This document shows positions 31,432-40,998 of a DNA stretch of 64,000 nucleotides, in pieces. The DNA comes from Pigmentiphaga sp. NML030171 (GTDB lineage Bacteria; Pseudomonadota; Gammaproteobacteria; Burkholderiales; Burkholderiaceae_B): assembly GCF_002188635.1 (NCBI RefSeq), contig NZ_NINX01000033.1, forward strand, positions 1-64,000, in the 5' to 3' direction. Positions within the stretch are counted from its first letter, which is position 1. The number at the start of each line of letters is the position of its first letter. The position numbers and the translations under genes were made by a program. The notes beneath the pieces were generated by a model. It searched no databases. It was not told the origin of the DNA and saw only the letters and a list, made by a program, of their open reading frames with translations.

Positions 31432-32523
31432 TCAAGCCACGCTTGCGCGCAGCGATTCGAGATAGGCCTCGGGAAATTCCAGTTCGGGCTGCCGGCGCGC
31501 CAGCCAGAGCCGGTGGTCCTCGTCCGAGTGCATCACCTGGCGCTCGGCCAGCGGCGGCCACTCCGGCGCGCTGAGCCAGACCCGGAGCAGATGGCGGCGC
31601 TTCTCGATGGCGTCTTCGTCGACATAGTCGGTACGGCCATGCACGATCACGCGATTGTTGAGGAACTGGATGTCGCCGTCCTGGAACTGCATGTCCAGGT
31701 AGAAATCCGGCGATTCGGCCATGGTCTCGAGGGTGGCGATCGCTTCCCTGTCGAGGTCGGTCAGGTGTCCGTGCCCCTCCTGCGCCGCGCGCCGGATGTA
31801 GCTGCCTAGAAAGTAGCAGGCCACCCGCTGCGGCCAGCCGTCGAGCCGGTCGAACACCGGAACCGGCGCCAGGCTCACCTTTCTCCCGTCGCCCAGCTGG
31901 GCGTCCTTGTCGCCGCGCCGGAAGTAGTAGCCGCCGTACAGGCTGGCCAGCAGGTCCGGCCGGCTCTCGGCCAGCGCATCGTGGATCGCCAGCGCGCTGC
32001 AGATCCGGCTCGCGCCGCCGGCCTTGGCGGTGCGCAGGCACATCAGGCCGATGATGTCGCAGGAATCGGTGTGCATGTTCATGTGGCCGCCGTCCTGGTA
32101 GGCGCGCGCCACTTCGCCGTAGCCTTCGAGGTTCAGCACGTGACCCAGCAGCTCGCCCCGGTGGGACTGGGAGATCGGCACGCCCAGGTGCACCGAAAGG
32201 CCGAAATAGATCTGGGCCATTTCATCGGCGCTGTACTCGGTGCGCGGCAGGCCGCGCAGCATGGCGAATCCCTTGCCGCGATAGATCTGCTCGGCAACCG
32301 CCGCCAGCTTGCGCGCCACCCGGTCCAGCGGGAAGTCCTGGCGGCGCAAGGGCAGGGTCCGCTCCCCGCCTCGTGCATTCAGGGCCGCAAGCGCGCGGCC
32401 GATTTCGTCGATATCGGCCTCGTCCAGGTGGAACAGGCAGCTTTCGGTCCAATCGATCTGCGGGCCGCGCCAGGAAGCGGGCGCGCCCGTAGGAGGCAGG
32501 AGGTGGCGAGTGGCAGTGGACAT
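31432..32523 (-). CDS. TauD/TfdA-family Fe(II)/2-oxoglutarate dioxygenase
   Basis: A 363-residue oxygenase. Iron ligands are the HxD pair in NMHTDSCDIIGL (about residues 149-160) and the distal His in VIVHGRTDY; the 2-oxoglutarate-binding Arg is in RRHLLRVWL. Members hydroxylate taurine, sulfonates, carnitine precursors, gamma-butyrobetaine or herbicide acids. It is longer than TauD (about 280) and starts without a signal peptide, so it is cytoplasmic. It heads a three-gene minus-strand unit with a Bug receptor and a LysR regulator. Substrate unresolved. Confidence 0.88.
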   Translation of the reverse strand: MSTATRHLLPPTGAPASWRGPQIDWTESCLFHLDEADIDEIGRALAALNARGGERTLPLRRQDFPLDRVARKLAAVAEQIYRGKGFAMLRGLPRTEYSADEMAQIYFGLSVHLGVPISQSHRGELLGHVLNLEGYGEVARAYQDGGHMNMHTDSCDIIGLMCLRTAKAGGASRICSALAIHDALAESRPDLLASLYGGYYFRRGDKDAQLGDGRKVSLAPVPVFDRLDGWPQRVACYFLGSYIRRAAQEGHGHLTDLDREAIATLETMAESPDFYLDMQFQDGDIQFLNNRVIVHGRTDYVDEDAIEKRRHLLRVWLSAPEWPPLAERQVMHSDEDHRLWLARRQPELEFPEAYLESLRASVA

Positions 32524-32682
32524 GGTCGTCGGACGGAGAAGAGTTGGAATCGCCCCGGGGCGTACTGGCCCCGGACGATTCAGTGTGCCCGATCGTCCCT
32601 GATATCTCTAATTCTTTTCAATGGCACTGCTGATACGTACGATGTCTCAGCCCTCATCGCCTCCCATCAGGCTTCGCCCATG

Positions 32683-32716
32683 AAAAAACCCCGACCGTAA
32701 CCGATCGGGGTTTCTT
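32683..32716 (-). terminator. intrinsic terminator after rplY
   Basis: Read on the minus strand, AAACCCCGATCGG and its near-complement GGTCGGGGTTT pair across a short loop and are followed by TTTTTT. It sits about 25 bases beyond the rplY stop and is well placed to end the prs-rplY transcript. The rest of 32524-32741 has no visible gene; the promoter of the TauD gene is presumably within it. Confidence 0.85.
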
Positions 32717-32741
32717 CAGACAGCAGCGCGTAGGGGGGACC

Positions 32742-33329
32742 CTATTCAGCAGCGGTTTCCTCGGCGGCGGCACCACCGGGCTTGGCGATGGCGGTCGCGA
32801 TGACCGTGTCGCTGCCAGCCGGGAACGTCACGCCCTTGGGCGCCTTGACGTCGGACAGGTGGATGGATGCGCCGGCGATGATGTTGCCCAGGTCCACTTC
32901 GATGAACTGGGGCAGGTCGTTCGGCAGGCAGGTCACTTCGATTTCGGTCAACACGTGGTTGATGATCGCGCCGCTGAGCTTGACGGCGGGCGACGACTCG
33001 GCGTTGACGAAGTGCAGCGGCACCTTGGTGTGCAGGGCCTGGCCGGCGGCGACGCGCTGGAAGTCCACGTGCAGCACTTGCTGCTTGTAGGGGTGCCATT
33101 GAACGGCGCGCAGCAGGACTTGCGAGCCCTTGCCGTCGAGCTGCATGCTCAGGATGGACGAGTGGAACTCTTCCTTGCGCAGGGCATGGTAGATCTCGTT
33201 GTGATCGAGTTCGATCGACAGGGGCGCTGCGTCGCCGCCATAGACGATGGCGGGTACACGGCCGGCGCGGCGCAGGCGGCGGCTCGCACTCGAACCCTGG
33301 ACGCTACGCGAAGTGGCGTTGAATTGCAT
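32742..33329 (-). CDS. rplY: 50S ribosomal protein L25 / general stress protein Ctc
   Basis: A 195-residue L25 of the long Ctc type: an N-terminal 5S rRNA-binding domain ([27 protein letters not shown]) followed by the C-terminal TL5-like domain and a short Ala/Glu-rich tail. ATG 33329 is favoured by GGAGAAAACC directly upstream and the standard MxFxAxxR start; an alternative start four codons earlier has no advantage. It follows prs by 141 bp in the same direction, a conserved pair in proteobacteria. An intrinsic terminator follows. Confidence 0.95.
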   Translation of the reverse strand: MQFNATSRSVQGSSASRRLRRAGRVPAIVYGGDAAPLSIELDHNEIYHALRKEEFHSSILSMQLDGKGSQVLLRAVQWHPYKQQVLHVDFQRVAAGQALHTKVPLHFVNAESSPAVKLSGAIINHVLTEIEVTCLPNDLPQFIEVDLGNIIAGASIHLSDVKAPKGVTFPAGSDTVIATAIAKPGGAAAEETAAE

Positions 33330-33470
33330 GGTTTTCTCCAAAATGCGGCAGGCGACATGCCCGCTCGCGGTGCACGGAACGCGACCATCGCATTCCGTCC
33401 GGCAGCGCCGCGACCAGCGCTTCCGGCTCGCCCCGCCGCCCTGCGCGATGCAGGCCGGCGGGAGCAGAAC

Positions 33471-34421
33471 TTATTCGACGAACAGCGAGCTGACCGAGTC
33501 GGCCCGCGAAATGCGCAGCATGGTTTCACCGATCAGGGCCGCGCACGACAACTGGCGGATGCGGCTGCAGTCCCGGACCTCGTCGCTGGCGGGGATGGTG
33601 TCGGTGACGACCAGCTCGTCCAGGTCGGATTCGGCAATGCGGCCCACCGCGCCGCCCGACAGCACGGCGTGCGTGCAATAGGCGTAGACGGCCAGCGCGC
33701 CGCGCTGCTTGAGGACCTGGGCGGCCTTGCACAGCGTGCCGGCGGTATCGACCATGTCGTCCATGATGATGCAGGTGCGGCCTTCGACGTCGCCGATGAT
33801 GTTCATCACCTCGGACACGTTGGCGCGCGGACGGCGCTTGTCGATGATGGCCAGGTCGACCTCGAGGCGCTTGGCCAGCGCGCGGGCGCGGACCACGCCG
33901 CCCACGTCGGGCGAGACCACCATCAGGTTGGACAGGTTGCGTTTCCAGATGTCGCTGAGCAATATCGGCGCAGCGTAGATGTTGTCCACGGGGATATCGA
34001 AGAACCCCTGGATCTGGTCCGCGTGCAGGTCCATGGTCAGGATGCGGTCCACGCCCACGACCTGCAGCATGTTCGCCACGACCTTGGCCGAGATCGCCAC
34101 GCGCGCCGAACGCGGGCGGCGATCCTGCCGGGCGTAGCCGAAATACGGCATCGCGGCGGTGATGCGACCGGCGGAGGCCCGGCGCAGCGCATCGACCATG
34201 ACCATGATTTCCATCAGGTTGTCGTTGGTCGGTGCACAGGTGGGCTGGAGGACGAAGACGTCTTTACCACGGACGTTCTCGTTGATTTCCACCATGACTT
34301 CGCCGTCGGAGAACCGACCGACGCTCATCTTGCCCAGTGGTATGCCGAGGTGACTCGCGACGTCCGCCGCCAGCTTGGGGTTGGCAGTCCCCGTGAAAAT
34401 CATGAAGCTTTCTTGCGCCAT
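33471..34421 (-). CDS. prs: ribose-phosphate pyrophosphokinase
   Basis: A 316-residue enzyme making PRPP from ribose 5-phosphate and ATP for nucleotide, His and Trp synthesis. Signature regions are [36 protein letters not shown] and the PRPP loop [15 protein letters not shown] 34421 gives the usual [11 protein letters not shown] start; an upstream in-frame GTG-type extension of 18 codons lacks similarity to the family. tRNA-Gln and ispE lie upstream in the same direction, the arrangement seen widely in beta- and gammaproteobacteria. Confidence 0.96.
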   Translation of the reverse strand: MAQESFMIFTGTANPKLAADVASHLGIPLGKMSVGRFSDGEVMVEINENVRGKDVFVLQPTCAPTNDNLMEIMVMVDALRRASAGRITAAMPYFGYARQDRRPRSARVAISAKVVANMLQVVGVDRILTMDLHADQIQGFFDIPVDNIYAAPILLSDIWKRNLSNLMVVSPDVGGVVRARALAKRLEVDLAIIDKRRPRANVSEVMNIIGDVEGRTCIIMDDMVDTAGTLCKAAQVLKQRGALAVYAYCTHAVLSGGAVGRIAESDLDELVVTDTIPASDEVRDCSRIRQLSCAALIGETMLRISRADSVSSLFVE

Positions 34422-34481
34422 GACGCATTGCCCGTGGCTGTGGCCCGGTGACCTGTAACCGAGGCCGATCGACAAAACAAC

Positions 34482-34525
34482 AAAGCTGTTGATCCTGCGA
34501 AACGCTGACAGGCATCAACAGCTTT
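34482..34525 (-). terminator. hairpin between tRNA-Gln and prs
   Basis: AAAGCTGTTGAT (34482-34493) and its exact complement at 34514-34525 form a 12-bp stem, extended by CCTG/CAGG inside. On the minus strand a moderately T-rich stretch (GTTGTTTTGTC) follows. It lies 14 bases after the tRNA 3' end, so it may terminate or protect the tRNA transcript, or act as a leader structure for prs. The fold is evident; the role is not. Confidence 0.6.
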
Positions 34526-34539
34526 TAGGTCAAAGACTT

Positions 34540-34616
34540 TGGCTGGGGAGGAAGGACTCGAACCCTCGCATGCCGGAATCAAAATCCGGTGCCTTAACCA
34601 ACTTGGCGACTCCCCA
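34540..34616 (-). tRNA. tRNA-Gln (anticodon TTG)
   Basis: Reading the minus strand from 34616, the 77-nt sequence begins TGGGGAG, pairs with CTCCCCA at the acceptor end, and has an anticodon stem CCGGA/TCCGG with loop TTTTGAT, giving anticodon TTG (Gln, CAA). The T-arm has GGTTCGAGTCC and the 3' CCA is encoded. It is between ispE and prs, as in many proteobacteria, and shows no integrated element beside it. Confidence 0.95.
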
Positions 34617-34705
34617 ACTCGTTGCCCCCGCAGGAACTGCGTGAACATCGAAACTTGCTGCGCTGGCGTCCGGCTGCGGCGGATCGCCCTCGATTCGGTG
34701 GCCGC

Positions 34706-35611
34706 TTACGCGGCCCAGTCCAGTAGCGGATGCGCATCGAGTCCGGCACATGCCAGGTTCACTCTCAACGCCGGCAGCCCGCTGGGCTGGACTTGCATTG
34801 TAGCGGCGATTCTATCCACCGCGCCATCGGCCTGCGCCTTCGTGTCGCACTCGACAAATAGGCACGCGCCCGACCCGGACATCCTGACCCGCGCACCACC
34901 GAGTGCCTGGGCAAGCACCGCCGAAATCCGCCCCACTTCCGAAAAGCGGGCAAAAACGACGTTTTCCAGATCGTTCCTGTAGCTATTTCCGTAGGGATCA
35001 AATGTTCCCCGAGGAAAGTCCGCTATTTTGACGCGTGGCGTATCTCTTGTCAATTCGGGTGCGCGAAAAACGTCCGCGGTCGGCACACTGGCGTCCGGCT
35101 GCACCACCACGTACCAGCGCTGCGGCAGGTCGATGGCGGTCAGTTCCTCGCCCACGCCCTCGGCGAAGGCGTTGCGGCCGAACACGAACACGGGCACGTC
35201 CGCGCCCAGGGGCAGCGCGAGCCTCATCAGCTCATGCCGCGACAGGCCGGTGCCCCACAGGCGGTTCAGGGCCAGCAGCACCGTGGCCGCGTCGCTCGAT
35301 CCGCCGCCCAGGCCGCCGCCGGCGGGAATCCGCTTCTCCAGGCCGATCTCGGCGCCCTGCCCGCAGCCGGTAGCCTGCCGCAGCGCGCGGGCGGCCCGCA
35401 CGACCAGGTCGGCGTCCTCGGGCACGCCGGGCAGGTCGTAGGCGCGGACGATACGGCCATCGGGACGGGCGCGGAAATGCAGCGTGTCCTGCAGATCGAT
35501 GAAACGGAAGGCCGTCTGCAGCAGGTGATAGCCGTCGGGCCGGCGCCCCACCACGTGCAGGAACAGATTGATCTTCGCGGGCGCGGGAACGTCGCGCAAT
35601 TCGGCAGTCAT
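34706..35611 (-). CDS. ispE: 4-(cytidine 5'-diphospho)-2-C-methyl-D-erythritol kinase
   Basis: A 301-residue GHMP kinase of the MEP isoprenoid pathway, phosphorylating CDP-methylerythritol. The N-terminal [20 protein letters not shown] and the ATP loop [14 protein letters not shown] are diagnostic, and the C-terminal [11 protein letters not shown] is also conserved. The gene follows lolB with a 42-bp gap and precedes tRNA-Gln and prs. Length is slightly above the 280-290 typical of the family because of the C-terminus. Confidence 0.95.
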   Translation of the reverse strand: MTAELRDVPAPAKINLFLHVVGRRPDGYHLLQTAFRFIDLQDTLHFRARPDGRIVRAYDLPGVPEDADLVVRAARALRQATGCGQGAEIGLEKRIPAGGGLGGGSSDAATVLLALNRLWGTGLSRHELMRLALPLGADVPVFVFGRNAFAEGVGEELTAIDLPQRWYVVVQPDASVPTADVFRAPELTRDTPRVKIADFPRGTFDPYGNSYRNDLENVVFARFSEVGRISAVLAQALGGARVRMSGSGACLFVECDTKAQADGAVDRIAATMQVQPSGLPALRVNLACAGLDAHPLLDWAA

Positions 35612-35653
35612 GGGGGCCAGGGCCTGTTCACGCTGGAAAGGGCCTTGCGAACC

Positions 35654-36232
35654 CTAGGGATTGATGACCAGGCGCAGGTCCACGTCCTGTCCGCCCTCGT
35701 TGCGCGCCATCTGTAGCCGCGTGGGACCCAGCGCGTCGTACTGCCGGGCGGTCACGCGCCAGCCCGCCTGGTCGAACACCAGCGGACGGCCCTGCTCGTC
35801 GCGCTCGACCACCTCGGCGGGCGGCCGCGCAGCCAGGCGGCCGCGCAGCCAATCGCGCAGGCCGGACACGGGGATGTCGCTGCCCAGCACGACCGCCACC
35901 AGTTCGTCGGGATCGGCGGCGCGCGTTTCCTTGCCGCTGGATTCCCGCAGCAGCGCTTCGCCCGGCACGGCCTCGACGCGCGCCAGGGTCGCGCCCAGCG
36001 GCGAGACGAGATCGAGCGCCAGGCGGCTGCCGTCGTCGCGCCAGGCGAAGCTGCCCTGCACCGCGTTCTGCTTGCCGCCGGCTTCCTCGATCCGCAGCGC
36101 GAACCGGCCGACCCGCGACAACGAGCGGCTCTCGTCCGCGCCCTGGGGCGCGGGGATGGGAACCGGCACGGCACAGGCCGCCAGGATCGCGGCCATTGCG
36201 CCCGCGGCGGCCGCGCGGGACAGGCGCCGCAT
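35654..36232 (-). CDS. lolB: outer-membrane lipoprotein LolB
   Basis: A 192-residue lipoprotein that receives lipoproteins from LolA and inserts them in the outer membrane. The signal peptide ends with a lipobox ILAAC (Cys about residue 20), followed by the family's VGRFALRIEE...NAVQGSFAWR and SPLGATLARVE stretches. ATG 36232 gives a normal-size leader; an in-frame extension upstream overlaps the TPR gene. It lies 5 bp after that gene and upstream of ispE, the widely conserved lolB-ispE-prs order. Confidence 0.92.
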   Translation of the reverse strand: MRRLSRAAAAGAMAAILAACAVPVPIPAPQGADESRSLSRVGRFALRIEEAGGKQNAVQGSFAWRDDGSRLALDLVSPLGATLARVEAVPGEALLRESSGKETRAADPDELVAVVLGSDIPVSGLRDWLRGRLAARPPAEVVERDEQGRPLVFDQAGWRVTARQYDALGPTRLQMARNEGGQDVDLRLVINP

Positions 36233-36237
36233 GCCGG

Positions 36238-38028
36238 TCACAGCGTCACGTCGAGGCGCGCCAGGGTGCCCCGCAATGCCGCGTTGGACGGATCCTTGGA
36301 CTGGACCTCGCGCCACAGCCGGCGCGCGCGGTCCTGCTGGCCCGAGGCCCACAGGACCTCGCCCAGGTGCACGGCGATCTCGGCGTCGGGCCGGATCTCG
36401 TAGGCGCGCTCGAGGTAGGACAGCGCCTTGGCGTTGTCGCCCATGCGATAGTGCACCCAGCCCATGCTGTCGATGATGAAGGGATCGTCGGGGGCCAGGT
36501 TCATGGCCCGCTCGATCAGCCGCTTGGCCTCGGGCAGCCTGACGTTGCGGTCGGCCAGCGAATAGCCCAGGGCGTTGTACGCATGGGCATGGTCGGGCTT
36601 GATGGCGATGATCCGGCGCAGCCGGCTTTCCATGTCGTCGATCCGGTTCTGCTGCTCGTACAGCATGGCCAGGTCGTACATCAGGTCAGGCGCGTCGGGA
36701 AAGCGCTGGTTGGCCGCCTCGAGCACCTTGACCGCCTCGTCGCGGTCGCCGGCATTGCGCAGGATCTGCGCCTCGGTCAGGGCCACCTGGCTGCCCTCGC
36801 GCACGTCGCGCGGGTCGATCAGGCCCAGGATGCGGCGGGCCTCGTCCACGCGGCCCTGCTTGCCGCGCAGGACGGCCTGGCGCAGGCGGGCCGGCAGGGC
36901 GGCGTCGGGGTCGTCGACCTTGGCCAGCAGGTCGAAGGCGTCGTCGTAGCGTTGCTGGTCCTCGGCGATCTGCACGCGCAGGAACAGCGCGTTGTCCGCC
37001 TCGGGCAGCGGCGCGGCGCCCTTGGCCGTGCGCTGCTCGTGCACGTCCAGGTACTGCTTGAGATAGCCGTCGGCATCCGATGGGCGCTGCGACTGGTAGG
37101 CCAGCACGCCCTGCATGTAGAGGATCTCGAAGTCCTCGGGATTGGCGCGCGCCAGGGCCTGCAATTCGTCGCGCGCGCCGTCGTAGTCCTTCAGCGAGGC
37201 CAGCGCACGCGCCAGCAATACGCGCAGGTTGCGCGATTCCGCATGCGTGGCGATGAAGGCTCGCGCCCGCGCCACGGACTGGTCGGGCTCGGTTTCCACG
37301 CCCATCTGCAAGGCCAGCATGGCGGCCGCCTCGGAATCGGGCTGGGCGTCGAGCGCCGCGCGCGCCTCCTGCAGCGCGCGCGCCTTGTCGCCCGCCGTCG
37401 CGGCGACGCGCGACAGGGCCAGGTGCGCCTCGGGCAGGTTGCGCACGTCGGTCAGCGCCTCTTCCAGGATGGACAGCGCCTTGCGCTTGTCATCCAGGCG
37501 GGCGACGACGCGGCGGGCATCGACGATGGCCACTGACTTGTCGGGAGCGGCCGCGATGCGGGCCCGCAGCGCCGAGCCCATGCCTTCGACCCGTCCCGCC
37601 GCGGCAGCCAGCGACAGCGCGGTCTGCCGCGCCTCGACGTCGGCCGGGTCCAGTTCGGCCCAGGCCTGGGCGGCGTCGAGCGCGCGCACCAGGTCGCCGC
37701 CGGCCAGCGCGAACTCGACCGCGCGGCGCGCCAGGCGCGGATCGCGTGTTTTCTCGGCCAGGTCCAGCGTCGTGCTGGTGGCGGGCCCGAAGGCGCCGCG
37801 CTGGGCGGCCACTTCCGAGGCGAGCACCTGGAACAGGATCTCGGCCGTCAGGTCGACGTTGGGGAGTGCCCTGGGCCCGATGGCGCGCCCCATGGGGGAC
37901 AGGCTGAGGCCCGGAACCAGCAACTCGTCGGATGCCGGGCGCGCGTCCTGGGCGGACACGGCCGATACGGCCGTCGCCAGCCCGACCCCTGCGGCCGCCA
38001 GCTTCAAACGATGAGCGTTAAACAACAT
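36238..38028 (-). CDS. exported tetratricopeptide-repeat protein
   Basis: A 596-residue protein with an N-terminal signal peptide ([19 protein letters not shown], cleavage near residue 27) and many TPR-type helical repeats through the body, for example [40 protein letters not shown] and [23 protein letters not shown] proteins are scaffolds; a periplasmic one beside lolB suggests a cell-envelope assembly role, but no specific function is known to me. ATG 38028 was preferred over farther upstream codons because it starts the signal peptide. The promoter region is shared divergently with mutM. Confidence 0.88.
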   Translation of the reverse strand: MLFNAHRLKLAAAGVGLATAVSAVSAQDARPASDELLVPGLSLSPMGRAIGPRALPNVDLTAEILFQVLASEVAAQRGAFGPATSTTLDLAEKTRDPRLARRAVEFALAGGDLVRALDAAQAWAELDPADVEARQTALSLAAAAGRVEGMGSALRARIAAAPDKSVAIVDARRVVARLDDKRKALSILEEALTDVRNLPEAHLALSRVAATAGDKARALQEARAALDAQPDSEAAAMLALQMGVETEPDQSVARARAFIATHAESRNLRVLLARALASLKDYDGARDELQALARANPEDFEILYMQGVLAYQSQRPSDADGYLKQYLDVHEQRTAKGAAPLPEADNALFLRVQIAEDQQRYDDAFDLLAKVDDPDAALPARLRQAVLRGKQGRVDEARRILGLIDPRDVREGSQVALTEAQILRNAGDRDEAVKVLEAANQRFPDAPDLMYDLAMLYEQQNRIDDMESRLRRIIAIKPDHAHAYNALGYSLADRNVRLPEAKRLIERAMNLAPDDPFIIDSMGWVHYRMGDNAKALSYLERAYEIRPDAEIAVHLGEVLWASGQQDRARRLWREVQSKDPSNAALRGTLARLDVTL

Positions 38029-38197
38029 GGCACAATTCCTTGGCGTATCGCCGACGCCGTCCATATTCGTTGATGTTAGCACTGCGCTTACCACCCAACG
38101 GCCGGTGGCGGCGGGGCGCCGATATGCTGGACCCCATGCCTTACTCATCGGACTGCCGGCCGCGCCAACAGTTCATCGCGCGCAAGCAGCAAACGCC

Positions 38198-39019
38198 ATG
38201 CCCGAACTTCCCGAAGTAGAAACCACCCGCCGGGGCATCGCGCCCACGGTGGAAGGACGCGAACTGCGCCGCCTGATCGTGCGCGAGCCCCGGCTGCGAT
38301 GGCCCGTACCCGCCGGTCTCGCCGCCCTGGTCGAGGGGCGCCGCGTCCTGGCCACGGGCCGGCGCGGCAAATACCTTTTGATGCAATTCGAGCATGGCTG
38401 GCTGATCGTCCACCTGGGCATGTCCGGCTCGCTGCGCCACGTGCATCCGGACGAGGAGCCGCGCAAGCACGACCACGTCGACTGGGTCTTCGACCAGGCG
38501 GTCCTGCGCCTGCACGATCCCCGGCGCTTCGGCGCGGTGCTGTGGCACGACGCGGCGGCCGGGCCGGTGGAAAGCCATCCCCTGCTGGCCAGCCTGGGCA
38601 TCGAGCCCTTCGATGACCGCTTCGACGGCGGCTGGCTGTTCCGCCATACCCGCCGCCGCAGCGCGCCCATCAAGCAGGCGCTGCTGATGGGCGACATCGT
38701 CGTCGGGGTGGGCAACATCTACGCGTCGGAAAGCCTGTTCCGCGCCGGTATCCATCCGCGCACCGCCGCCGGGCGCATCTCGGCCGCCCGCTACGAGAAA
38801 CTGGCCGCCGCGGTGCGCGCCACGCTGGACGACGCCATCCGCGCCGGCGGCAGCTCGCTGCGCGACTACGTGGGCGCGGGCGGCGAATCGGGCTATTTCC
38901 AGATCGACGCGCGGGTCTACGACCGGGCGGGCCAGCCCTGCCGGGTGTGCGAGACGCCGATCCGCAGGCTGGTGCAAGGACAACGAGCAACCTATTACTG
39001 CCCAAAATGCCAGCGGTAG
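38198..39019 (+). CDS. mutM: formamidopyrimidine-DNA glycosylase (Fpg)
   Basis: A 273-residue base-excision enzyme that removes 8-oxoguanine opposite C and has beta/delta lyase activity. It begins with the invariant PELPEVE (Pro 2 nucleophile, Glu 3), includes [20 protein letters not shown] and [11 protein letters not shown], and ends in a zinc finger CRVC...YYCPKCQR. The start is ATG 38198, immediately before PELPEVE; upstream in-frame codons are discarded. mutY follows 25 bp later, so the two oxidised-guanine repair genes likely form an operon. Confidence 0.97.
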   Translation: MPELPEVETTRRGIAPTVEGRELRRLIVREPRLRWPVPAGLAALVEGRRVLATGRRGKYLLMQFEHGWLIVHLGMSGSLRHVHPDEEPRKHDHVDWVFDQAVLRLHDPRRFGAVLWHDAAAGPVESHPLLASLGIEPFDDRFDGGWLFRHTRRRSAPIKQALLMGDIVVGVGNIYASESLFRAGIHPRTAAGRISAARYEKLAAAVRATLDDAIRAGGSSLRDYVGAGGESGYFQIDARVYDRAGQPCRVCETPIRRLVQGQRATYYCPKCQR

Positions 39020-39044
39020 CGGGCTTCCCTATGGAACACATGAC

Positions 39045-40115
39045 ATGATTGCTTTTTCCCGGCGCGTGGCGCAGTGGCAGCGCGAGAACGGGCGGCATAC
39101 GCTGCCCTGGCAGAACACGCAGGACCCCTATCGCATCTGGCTGTCGGAGATCATGCTGCAGCAGACCCAGGTCGCGACGGTGATCCCGTACTACGAACGC
39201 TTCCTGGCGAAGTTCCCCACGGTGGCCGACCTGGCCGCCGCCGACGAAGGCGAGGTCATGGCCTTGTGGGCGGGGCTGGGCTATTACACGCGGGCGCGGA
39301 ACCTGCACGCCTGTGCGCGGCAGGTGGTATCGGACTGGGGCGGGCGCTTCCCTCCCACGGCGGCGGACATCGAGACGCTGCCCGGCATCGGCCGCTCGAC
39401 GGCGGCGGCGATCGCGGCGTTCGCCTATGGCGAGCGCAGCCCTATCCTGGACGGCAACGTCAAGCGCGTCTTCGCGCGCCACTTCGGCATCGAGGGCGAT
39501 CCCACCAAGCGTGCGGTGGAACAGCGCATGTGGGCCATCGCCCATGCCGAGGTGCCGGCCGACGGCCCCGACGCGGCCGATGAAATGCGGCGCTATACGC
39601 AGGGGCTGATGGACCTGGGCGCCACGCTGTGCACGCGCGGCGACCCGGACTGTGGTCGCTGCCCCGTGCGCGAGTCCTGTGTCGCGCTGCGCGAGGCCAG
39701 GCAGCACGAACTGCCCACGCCGCGCGAGCGCAAGACCGTGCCCGAGCGGCATACCGGCATGCTGGTGATAGAGAAAGCGGGCGAGATCCTGTTGCAGCGC
39801 CGGCCCTCGCCCGGCATCTGGGGCGGCCTGTGGAGCCTGCCGGAATTCGCCGACGGGGATCCCGCGCAAGCTTGCCGCGTCCTGGGCGTGGCGCCGGCCG
39901 AGACCATACGGCTGCCGGTGTTCTCGCACACCTTCACCCACTTCAAGCTGCACATCGAGCCCTGGCACGTACAGGCGGGCTCGCTGGACCTGCGCGAAGG
40001 AGACCATCCGCAAGTCTGGCTGCCGTCCGCGGAACTGGCCGACGCGGCGCTGCCCGCGCCGGTGAAGAAACTGCTGGGCGGACTGTTCGGCCACAACGAC
40101 CTGTTCCGGCCCTGA
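39045..40115 (+). CDS. mutY: A/G-specific adenine glycosylase
   Basis: A 356-residue enzyme that removes adenine mispaired with 8-oxoguanine. Seen are the helix-hairpin-helix with LPGIGRSTAAAIAAFAYG, catalytic Asp region ILDGNVKRVFAR, an Fe-S cluster motif CTRGDPDCGRCPVRESC (C-x6-C-x2-C-x5-C) and a C-terminal NUDIX-like domain (GGLWSLPEFADGD) that recognises oxoG. It is downstream of mutM and convergent with a GntR regulator. Confidence 0.97.
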   Translation: MIAFSRRVAQWQRENGRHTLPWQNTQDPYRIWLSEIMLQQTQVATVIPYYERFLAKFPTVADLAAADEGEVMALWAGLGYYTRARNLHACARQVVSDWGGRFPPTAADIETLPGIGRSTAAAIAAFAYGERSPILDGNVKRVFARHFGIEGDPTKRAVEQRMWAIAHAEVPADGPDAADEMRRYTQGLMDLGATLCTRGDPDCGRCPVRESCVALREARQHELPTPRERKTVPERHTGMLVIEKAGEILLQRRPSPGIWGGLWSLPEFADGDPAQACRVLGVAPAETIRLPVFSHTFTHFKLHIEPWHVQAGSLDLREGDHPQVWLPSAELADAALPAPVKKLLGGLFGHNDLFRP

Positions 40116-40130
40116 GGTCGGGAACAGCCC

Positions 40131-40862
40131 CTAGCTGCGCATCGTCACGCGCATCTGATAACGGTCGGACGGGCCGAGGACATGCTGGTATTCGATGGCC
40201 CGGCCATGCTGGTCGAACGCCACGCGCCGCACGTCCACCAGCGCCGACCCGATGGGCACCTGCAGGTCGCGCGCCAGAACCGGATCGGCCAGCGCCGCTC
40301 CCGCGGCCGCCTCTATCCTGAAGTAGGGGAAACCGGCCCGCGCCATCAACTCGCTCAATGCATGCCGGGAGAAATCCTCGGGCTGGAGGCGTGCCGCGAT
40401 GTCCGCCGGCAGCCAGGCCGTGCTGTGCAGGATGGGCAGGCTGCCCCGCGTGCGCAGGCGCACGAGCTTCATCACCCGTTCTCCGGGCGGCAGCATCAAG
40501 CCGGTCAGCACCTGGAGCGGCGCCTCCACCTCCTCGAAGGACAGCAGCCGGGGAGTGCTGAGCGCGCGACTTTCCGCGACCTGCGCCATGAAGCCCGACA
40601 GCGGCGTCTGCAAGGACACCACCGCCGCCGACTCGGCCACGAAGGTGCCGTCGCCCTGGCGCCGCTCGATCAGCCCCTGCTCCTCCAGTCCCTGCATCGC
40701 CCTGCGCACCGTGATGCGCGAGACGGAAAAGAGCCTGCACAGCGCGTCCTCGGTCGGCAGCCGCTCGCCAGGCTGGTAGCGGCCGTTCGCGATGCCGTCC
40801 TTGATGACGGCGGAGATCTGGTGATGGAGGGGCGTTCCTAGGCTTCGGCTGAGTTTCTGCAT
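40131..40862 (-). CDS. GntR/HutC-family transcriptional regulator
   Basis: A 243-residue repressor with an N-terminal winged helix (YQPGERLPTEDALCRLFSVS, ITVRRAMQGLEEQG) and a C-terminal UTRA ligand domain (LRTRGSLPILHSTAWLPAD). It faces the leuCD-like gene set divergently and likely regulates it in response to a pathway compound. ATG 40862 matches usual family length; a further ATG eight codons upstream is possible. A TTATG-N4-CATAA palindrome overlaps the promoter of the opposing operon. Confidence 0.9.
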   Translation of the reverse strand: MQKLSRSLGTPLHHQISAVIKDGIANGRYQPGERLPTEDALCRLFSVSRITVRRAMQGLEEQGLIERRQGDGTFVAESAAVVSLQTPLSGFMAQVAESRALSTPRLLSFEEVEAPLQVLTGLMLPPGERVMKLVRLRTRGSLPILHSTAWLPADIAARLQPEDFSRHALSELMARAGFPYFRIEAAAGAALADPVLARDLQVPIGSALVDVRRVAFDQHGRAIEYQHVLGPSDRYQMRVTMRS

Positions 40863-40931
40863 GAGATGGGCGGGCCACGAGGTCATGCCGTGGAAGCACC
40901 ATTGTGGCATGTCCATCACATGCGCCCCGCT

Positions 40932-40960
40932 TTGCATGAAATTTGTTATGTTGTCATAAT
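40932..40960 (+). promoter_or_regulatory. candidate promoter and operator of the leuCD-like operon
   Basis: TTGCAT (40932-40937) and CATAAT (40955-40960) are 17 bases apart and face the dehydratase genes. The palindrome TTATG-TTGT-CATAA at 40946-40959 overlaps the -10, a good place for the adjacent GntR-type repressor to bind. Prediction only. Confidence 0.45.
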
Positions 40961-40998
40961 GATTATACGATTTCACCCCAATGGCGAGGAAAAGAGAA

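Noticed and set aside
34540-34616. tRNA-Gln as attachment site of the defence island
   Set aside because: It lies more than 10 kb from the integrase, with conserved neighbours on both sides and no repeated tRNA fragment near int.
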